Shown: positions 59,445 to 64,000 of the stretch, one piece after another
Layout: each line of letters opens with the position of its first letter
Numbering within the stretch: position 1 is the stretch's first letter
Assembly: GCA_025999455.1 (NCBI GenBank)
Contig: AP024683.1
Span: forward strand, 2,730,451-2,794,450
Source: Geminicoccaceae bacterium
Lineage (GTDB): Bacteria > Pseudomonadota > Alphaproteobacteria > Geminicoccales > Geminicoccaceae
Direction: 5' to 3'
Length of the DNA: 64,000 nucleotides
Notes under the pieces: generated by a model
Seen by the model: only the letters and a program-made list of their open reading frames with translations
Databases searched by the model: none
Told to the model about the DNA's origin: nothing
Program-made: the position numbers and the translations under genes

Positions 59445-60722
59445 GTGCTCGCGGGGGAAGCCGAAGCGCTGTTGCGCGCGATGTTCGACGCGGCGGTTCG
59501 TGCCGCCGATCCCGAGCGCGTGCTGCCGGCCTTCCTGCCCGATCCGCCCGTGGGCCGGACGGTCGTCGTCGGGGCCGGCAAGGCTTCCGCGGCCATGGCG
59601 CGGGCGCTCGAGCGGCACTGGCCCGGCCCGTTCGAGGGCGTGGTCGTCACCCGCTACGGCCACGCGGTACCGTGCGAGCGGATCCGGATCCTCGAGGCCG
59701 CGCATCCCGTCCCGGATGCCAACAGCGAGGCCGCCGCCCGGGCGATCCTGGAGGCGGTCCGCGGCCTCGGGCCCGACGATCTCGTCATCGCCTTGATCTC
59801 CGGGGGTGGCTCGGCGCTCATGGCGCTCCCGGCCCCGGGCCTCACGCTCGCCGACAAGCAGGCCGTCAACCGGGCCCTGCTCCGCTCCGGGGCGGACATC
59901 GGCGAAATGAACTGCGTGCGCAAGCACCTGTCGGCGATCAAGGGGGGCCGGCTCGCCGCGGCCGCCTTCCCGGCGCGGATCGTCACGCTCGCGATCTCCG
60001 ACGTGCCGGGCGACGATCCGGCCGTGATCGCCTCGGGCCCGACCGTGCCCGATCCCACGACCTTTGCCGAGGCCCGATCGATCCTCGTCAAGTACGGGAT
60101 CGCCGAACCGGCCGCCGTCGTGGCGCATCTGGCCCGCGCCGAAGAGGAGACGCCGAAGCCCGGCGATCCGCGTCTCGCGCGCGCCGAATTCCGGCTGATC
60201 GCCACACCGCAACGCTCGCTCGAAGCGGCGGCCGAGGTCGCCGAGCAGGCCGGCATCCGACCCTACGTTCTGAGCGACGCGATCGAGGGCGAGGCGCGCG
60301 AGGTCGCCAAGGTGCTGGCCGCGATCGCCCGCCAGGTGCGCCGGCGCGGCCAGCCCGTCCGGCCACCCTGCGTGCTGCTTTCGGGAGGCGAGACCACGGT
60401 CACCGTCCGTGGCGACGGCAAAGGCGGCCGCAACGTCGAGTTTCTCTTGGCGCTCGCCGTGGCGCTCGCGGGCGAGCCCGGCGTCTTCGCCGTGGCCGGC
60501 GACACGGACGGGATCGACGGGGCCGAGGAGGTGGCGGGGGCGATCCTGCGCCCGGACAGCCTGGAGCGGGCGGCCCGGCTCGGCCTCGACGCCAAGGCGA
60601 TGCTCGCCCGCAACGACGCCCATCCCTTCTTCGCGGCGCTCGGCAACCAGCTCGTCACCGGCCCCACCCTCACCAACGTCAACGACTTCCGCGCGGTCCT
60701 CGTGACCGAAGGCGCGGGCTGA
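59445..60722 (+). CDS. Glycerate 2-kinase (MOFRL family)
   Basis: A 425-residue class II glycerate kinase (GckA/TtuD type) that phosphorylates D-glycerate to 2-phosphoglycerate. The N-terminal domain has VVVGAGKASAAMARALERHW and LISGGGSALMALPAPGLTLA; the C-terminal MOFRL domain has GKGGRNVEFLLALAVAL, AGDTDGIDGAEEVAGAI and LTNVNDFRAVLV. The start is GTG at 59445 after GGGGAGGAA. It takes over downstream of Gcl after reduction of tartronate semialdehyde. The reductase (glxR/garR) is not in the window. A 74-base gap after gcl has no visible terminator. Confidence 0.95.
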   Translation: MLAGEAEALLRAMFDAAVRAADPERVLPAFLPDPPVGRTVVVGAGKASAAMARALERHWPGPFEGVVVTRYGHAVPCERIRILEAAHPVPDANSEAAARAILEAVRGLGPDDLVIALISGGGSALMALPAPGLTLADKQAVNRALLRSGADIGEMNCVRKHLSAIKGGRLAAAAFPARIVTLAISDVPGDDPAVIASGPTVPDPTTFAEARSILVKYGIAEPAAVVAHLARAEEETPKPGDPRLARAEFRLIATPQRSLEAAAEVAEQAGIRPYVLSDAIEGEAREVAKVLAAIARQVRRRGQPVRPPCVLLSGGETTVTVRGDGKGGRNVEFLLALAVALAGEPGVFAVAGDTDGIDGAEEVAGAILRPDSLERAARLGLDAKAMLARNDAHPFFAALGNQLVTGPTLTNVNDFRAVLVTEGAG

Positions 60723-60731
60723 GCCGCCCCT

Positions 60732-61001
60732 TTGCCGACCGTCACCTTCACCGCCCACCTCGCGCGCCAGGTTCCGGCCGCGACTCTGGAAGCTCCGGGC
60801 ACGACCGTCCGCGAGGTCCTGGAGGCCGTCTTCGCCACGAGCCCGAGGCTACGCACCTATCTCCTGGACGAGCAGGGTCGCCTGCGCAAACACGTGGGCA
60901 TCTGGGTCGATTCCGTACCGATCTCGGATCGCATCGGACTCGGCGATCCCGTGACCGCCACGAGCCGGCTGCACGTGCTGCAGCTCCTCTCGGGAGGCTG
61001 A
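60732..61001 (+). CDS. MoaD/ThiS-like ubiquitin-fold protein
   Basis: An 89-residue beta-grasp protein ending in the di-glycine tail (LHVLQLLSGG) that adenylating enzymes activate. TVREVLEAVFATSPRLRTYL and the middle DEQGRLRKHVGIWVDSVPIS fit the MoaD/ThiS fold. No moaE, moeB, thiF or thiG gene is nearby. Its start is TTG at 60732, 9 bases after the kinase stop, and the next gene begins 4 bases after its stop, so it is translated with a beta-propeller protein. It could be a sulfur carrier or a protein modifier; the family alone does not decide. Confidence 0.85.
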   Translation: MPTVTFTAHLARQVPAATLEAPGTTVREVLEAVFATSPRLRTYLLDEQGRLRKHVGIWVDSVPISDRIGLGDPVTATSRLHVLQLLSGG

Positions 61002-61005
61002 GACG

Positions 61006-62082
61006 ATGCCCGATCTCCTGGTCGCGACGCGCAAGGGGCTCCTGCGATTCGCCCACGACGGCAAGCTCGTCGAACCGCCGGCCTTCTTGGGTGATCCGGT
61101 GAGCGCGGTGCTGGCCGATCCGCGCGACGGCACGCTCTACGCCGCCCTCCGCCTCGGTCATTTCGGGGTCAAACTCCACCGGTCGACCGACGGCGGTGCG
61201 AGTTGGGAGGAGGTCGCCGCCCCCGCCTTTCCCGCCGCCCCGGACCCGGAAGGCGCTCCGGCCGTCGACATGGTCTGGTGCCTCGAGGCGGGCGGGTCGC
61301 AAGAGCCCGGACGGATCTGGGCCGGAACGCTACCAGCTGCGCTCTTCGTGAGCGACGATCGCGGAGCCAGCTGGCGGCTCGTCGACGCTTTGTGGGACCG
61401 ACCGGAACGCAAGGACTGGATGGGTGGTGGCTACGACCATCCCGGCCTGCACACGATCCTGGTCGACCCGCGCGATCCGCGGAAGCTCACGGTCGCGATC
61501 TCGACCGGTGGGATCTGGCGCAGCACCGACGGCGGCGGAACTTGGGCCCTGTGTGGCCGCGGTCTGCGTCAGGACCACGTTCCGCCCGAACGGACCTTCG
61601 ATCCGGGCTTCCAAGATCCCCACCGCCTCGCCGCGTGCGCGGCCGCGCCCGAGACCGTCTGGTGCCAACACCACAACGGGATCTTCCGTTCGACCGACGC
61701 GGCCGAAACCTTCGTCGAGATCCGAGACGTGCTGCCCTCCGCTTTCGGCTTCGCGGTCGCGGCCCATCCCGGAGATCCGGACACCGCCTGGTTCGTGCCG
61801 GCGATCCGCGACGAGCGGCGCGTCCCGGTCGAGGGTCGCCTCGTCGTGACCAGAACCCGAGACGGTGGCCGGAGCTTCGAAGCGCTCGGGCGCGGCTTGC
61901 CCGAACGCGACGCCTTCGATCTCGTCTACCGGCACGGGCTCGACGTCGACGCCACGGGCGAGCATCTGGCGATGGGCTCGACCACCGGCCATCTCTGGAT
62001 CGCCGACGGTGGTGGCGAAAGCTGGCGGCTCCTGGCCGGCCACCTCGCCCCGATCGCCGCGGTCCGCTTCCTCCCGGATTGA
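61006..62082 (+). CDS. Asp-box (BNR) beta-propeller protein
   Basis: A 358-residue cytoplasmic propeller without a signal peptide. Asp-box turns (S-x-D-x-G-x-x-W) occur at least three times: STDGGASW, SDDRGASW and STDGGGTW, with weaker STDAAETF and TRDGGRSF. Automatic naming would be sialidase, but the catalytic arginine triad and tyrosine of sialidases cannot be recognised, and export is absent. It begins 4 bases after the MoaD-like gene. The MoaD-like plus Asp-box pair is, as I recall, recurrent in proteobacteria, suggesting a joint function that has not been defined. Confidence 0.85.
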   Translation: MPDLLVATRKGLLRFAHDGKLVEPPAFLGDPVSAVLADPRDGTLYAALRLGHFGVKLHRSTDGGASWEEVAAPAFPAAPDPEGAPAVDMVWCLEAGGSQEPGRIWAGTLPAALFVSDDRGASWRLVDALWDRPERKDWMGGGYDHPGLHTILVDPRDPRKLTVAISTGGIWRSTDGGGTWALCGRGLRQDHVPPERTFDPGFQDPHRLAACAAAPETVWCQHHNGIFRSTDAAETFVEIRDVLPSAFGFAVAAHPGDPDTAWFVPAIRDERRVPVEGRLVVTRTRDGGRSFEALGRGLPERDAFDLVYRHGLDVDATGEHLAMGSTTGHLWIADGGGESWRLLAGHLAPIAAVRFLPD

Positions 62083-62097
62083 GCTCGAGGTGGCACC

Positions 62098-63537
62098 GTG
62101 AGCGGCATCGCCTTCCCCGCCCCCGATCCGAAGATCCTCGCCCGCAAGACCGAGATCGTGGCGGCCCTGCGCCGGCTCGTCGCCGCCCCGGACGCGGTGA
62201 TCGACGATCCGGTCGAACTCGCCCCGTACGAAACCGACGCCTTCACGGCCTATCGGCGCCTGCCGCTCGCCGTCGTGCTGCCCTCTTCCACCGACGAAGT
62301 GAGCCGCGTCCTCGCCCATCTCGCTCGTGAGGGCGTGAAGGTCGTGCCGCGCGGTGCCGGCACCTCGCTCGCGGGTGGCGCCATCCCGCTCGAAGACGCG
62401 GTGGTGGTCGGTGTCGCGCGGATGAACCGGGTCCTCGCGATCGACCCCGCCAACCGGACGGCCCGTGTGCAGGCCGGGATCACCAATCTCGCGATCAGCG
62501 AGGCGGTGGCCGAACAGGGTTTCTTCTACGCCCCGGACCCCTCCTCGCAGCTCGCCTGCACGCTCGCCGGCAACATCGCCATGAACTCGGGCGGGGCGCA
62601 TTGCCTCAAATACGGCGTCACGACCAACAATCTCTTGGGCGTCACGCTCGTGCTGACGGACGGCAGCGTCGTCGAGCTCGGCGGCGAGGCGCTCGACGCG
62701 CCGGGTTACGACCTCGTGGGCCTGGTCTGCGGCAGCGAGGGCCAGCTCGGGATCGTGACCGAGGCGGTCGTGCGGATCCTGCCGAAGCCCGAAGGCGCCC
62801 GGCCCGTGCTCTTGGCCTTCCCGAGCTCGGAAGCGGCCGGGGCTTGCGTGGCCGAGATCATCGGCGCGGGCATCGTGCCGGTCGCGATCGAGTTCATGGA
62901 CAATCCGGCGATCCGCATCTGCGAGGCCTTCGCGAAAGCCGGCTATCCCACGGAGGCCGCAGCGATGCTCATCGTCGAGGTCGAGGGCTCGGATGCCGAG
63001 ATCGACGCGGAACTTTCCCGGATCGTCGCGATCGCCCGCCGGCACGGCGTGACCACGATCAAGGAGAGCCGCTCGGCGACCGAGACCGCGCAGATCTGGA
63101 AGGGCCGCAAATCCGCCTTCGGCGCGACCGGCCGGGTCGCCGACTACATCTGCATGGACGGCACGATCCCGACCGGCCGGCTGCCCGAGGTGCTGCAGCG
63201 GATGGAGGCGATCGTGCGCGGCTACGGCCTGCGCGTCGCCAACGTCTTCCACGCGGGCGACGGTAATCTCCACCCCTTGATCCTCTACGACGTCAACGAT
63301 CCCGACCAAGCCGCCAAGGCCGAGGCCGCCGGGGCGGACATCCTGAAACTCTGCGTCGAGGTCGGCGGCTGTCTCACGGGTGAGCACGGCGTCGGCATCG
63401 AAAAGCGTGATCTCATGCGCCACCAATTCACGGAAGCGGAGCTCCGCCTGCAGGCCGCCGTCCGGCGCGTCTTCGACCCGAACGAGCTCCTCAATCCGGG
63501 CAAGGTCTTCCCGCTCGACCTCGCGAAGGCGGCATGA
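62098..63537 (+). CDS. glcD: Glycolate oxidase FAD-linked subunit
   Basis: A 479-residue FAD-linked oxidase of the GlcD/lactate dehydrogenase family. The PCMH FAD domain has VPRGAGTSLAGGAIPLEDAV and AMNSGGAHCLKYGVTTNN, and the C-terminal FAD-oxidase domain ends with HAGDGNLHPLILYD and GEHGVGIEKRDLM. With GlcE and the iron-sulfur protein GlcF it oxidises glycolate to glyoxylate at the membrane, feeding Gcl upstream. The start is GTG at 62098 after GAGCTCGAGGTGG. The glcE ATG overlaps its stop. Confidence 0.95.
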   Translation: MSGIAFPAPDPKILARKTEIVAALRRLVAAPDAVIDDPVELAPYETDAFTAYRRLPLAVVLPSSTDEVSRVLAHLAREGVKVVPRGAGTSLAGGAIPLEDAVVVGVARMNRVLAIDPANRTARVQAGITNLAISEAVAEQGFFYAPDPSSQLACTLAGNIAMNSGGAHCLKYGVTTNNLLGVTLVLTDGSVVELGGEALDAPGYDLVGLVCGSEGQLGIVTEAVVRILPKPEGARPVLLAFPSSEAAGACVAEIIGAGIVPVAIEFMDNPAIRICEAFAKAGYPTEAAAMLIVEVEGSDAEIDAELSRIVAIARRHGVTTIKESRSATETAQIWKGRKSAFGATGRVADYICMDGTIPTGRLPEVLQRMEAIVRGYGLRVANVFHAGDGNLHPLILYDVNDPDQAAKAEAAGADILKLCVEVGGCLTGEHGVGIEKRDLMRHQFTEAELRLQAAVRRVFDPNELLNPGKVFPLDLAKAA

Positions 63538-64000
63538 GGCTCGAGCCCACGAGCGAGGACGAAGCGGCATCCCTCGTCCGCACACTCGCGCGCGACCGCA
63601 GCCCCGTCCGCCTCGAAGGTGGTGGGACGCGTCGGGCGATCGGGCGGCCGATCCGGACCGCGGCCACGCTCTCGAGCCGGAAGCTCGGGGGCATCACGCT
63701 CTACGCCCCGGCCGAGATGGTGATCGCGGCGCGAACCGGCACGCCCGTGGCCGAACTCGAAGCAGCTCTCGCCTCGAAAGGCCAGATGCTGCCCTTCGAG
63801 CCGCCCGATCACCGACGGCTGCTGGGCAGCGAAGGCGAGCCCACGATCGGCGGGATCGTCGCCGGTAATCTCTCGGGTCCGCGGCGCCTGGCCGTCGGGG
63901 CCTGCCGCGACGCGGCGATCGGCCTGCGCTTCGTCGACGGCCGCGGCGAGGTCCAGCACAGCGGCGGGCGGGTCATGAAGAACGTGACCGGCCTCGACCT
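63534..64000 (+). CDS. glcE: Glycolate oxidase FAD-binding subunit, 3' end missing
   Basis: The first 155 codons of a second PCMH-type FAD-binding subunit; the frame is still open at the window edge. It starts MRLEPTSEDEAASLVRTLAR, then PVRLEGGGTRRAIGRP, MVIAARTGTPVAELEAAL and TIGGIVAGNLSGPRRLAVGA, matching GlcE, including RVMKNVTGLD at the end of the visible part. The ATG overlaps the glcD stop (ATGA), the normal arrangement. GlcF would be expected just beyond the window. Confidence 0.95.
   Translation, partial: MRLEPTSEDEAASLVRTLARDRSPVRLEGGGTRRAIGRPIRTAATLSSRKLGGITLYAPAEMVIAARTGTPVAELEAALASKGQMLPFEPPDHRRLLGSEGEPTIGGIVAGNLSGPRRLAVGACRDAAIGLRFVDGRGEVQHSGGRVMKNVTGLD

Noticed and set aside
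60732-61001. Molybdopterin synthase small subunit serving the CoxL-like enzyme
   Set aside because: There is no moaE nearby, the two loci are 48 kb apart, and the gene is tied by position to the propeller gene.
61006-62082. Secreted sialidase
   Set aside because: There is no signal peptide and no recognisable catalytic arginine triad; Asp-box turns alone do not show sialidase activity.

Overview
The window is a very GC-rich, densely coding stretch of bacterial chromosome. It suggests an alphaproteobacterium: the order trpF-trpB-trpA-accD-folC, a pca operon divergent from a PcaQ-type regulator, cysteine-free L31 and the short alphaproteobacterial kind of L36, and several Bug/TctC, MocE-like and BKACE-type catabolic genes. 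GTG and TTG starts are common and many neighbours overlap by 4 bases. No phage, insertion sequence, integrase or CRISPR array was seen. Genus-level assignment is not possible by eye.

Region by region. 1-1639: the end of an NhaR-like LysR gene and a convergent LysR gene. 1763-10254: a TorT-like binding protein with a sugar-type ABC importer, followed by pxpA, a biotin carboxyl carrier, a biotin carboxylase, pxpB, pxpC and the biotin transporter bioY. This looks like a lactam/amide-using operon carrying every piece of a split biotin-dependent carboxylase. 10313-14239: an orphan form II CoxL-like molybdenum hydroxylase and a membrane-fused alpha/beta hydrolase. 14231-21223: protocatechuate catabolism (pcaC, pcaH, pcaG plus a BKACE enzyme), divergent pcaQ, and a tripartite tricarboxylate transporter preceded by a PcaQ-like palindrome. 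21257-28170: a sugar ABC importer divergent from a LacI regulator that is followed by a di-iron membrane oxygenase, a MocE-like Rieske ferredoxin and a ferredoxin reductase, an arrangement recalling rhizopine demethylation genes. 28265-35502: LysR, FAD oxidoreductase, DapA-family lyase/aldolase and a betaine-type ABC importer with two different permeases.

35606-42488: tRNA-Ser(CGA), a degenerate SelA-like gene, a RidA/creatininase/MFS operon, a DUF6152/DUF6644-like pair, a CBS protein, an alpha/beta hydrolase and a DMT exporter. 42559-47948: the housekeeping trpFBA-accD-folC operon and a DUF3775-type protein. 48101-54250: a MotA/TolQ-like channel, a MotB/OmpA-like partner, a small membrane protein and a 1092-residue coiled-coil protein with a second OmpA domain. 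This is a probable ion-driven envelope machine and the best candidate in the window for an undescribed system. 54281-56594: an ABC exporter, then rpmE and rpmJ. 56743-64000: an IclR regulator, glyoxylate carboligase behind a perfect IclR-type palindrome, glycerate 2-kinase, a MoaD-like/Asp-box propeller pair, glcD and the start of glcE. Together these form a glycolate-to-glycerate pathway.

No stretch of more than 300 bases is without a called gene. The nearest is 35698-36380, which holds only the weakly supported SelA-like frame.
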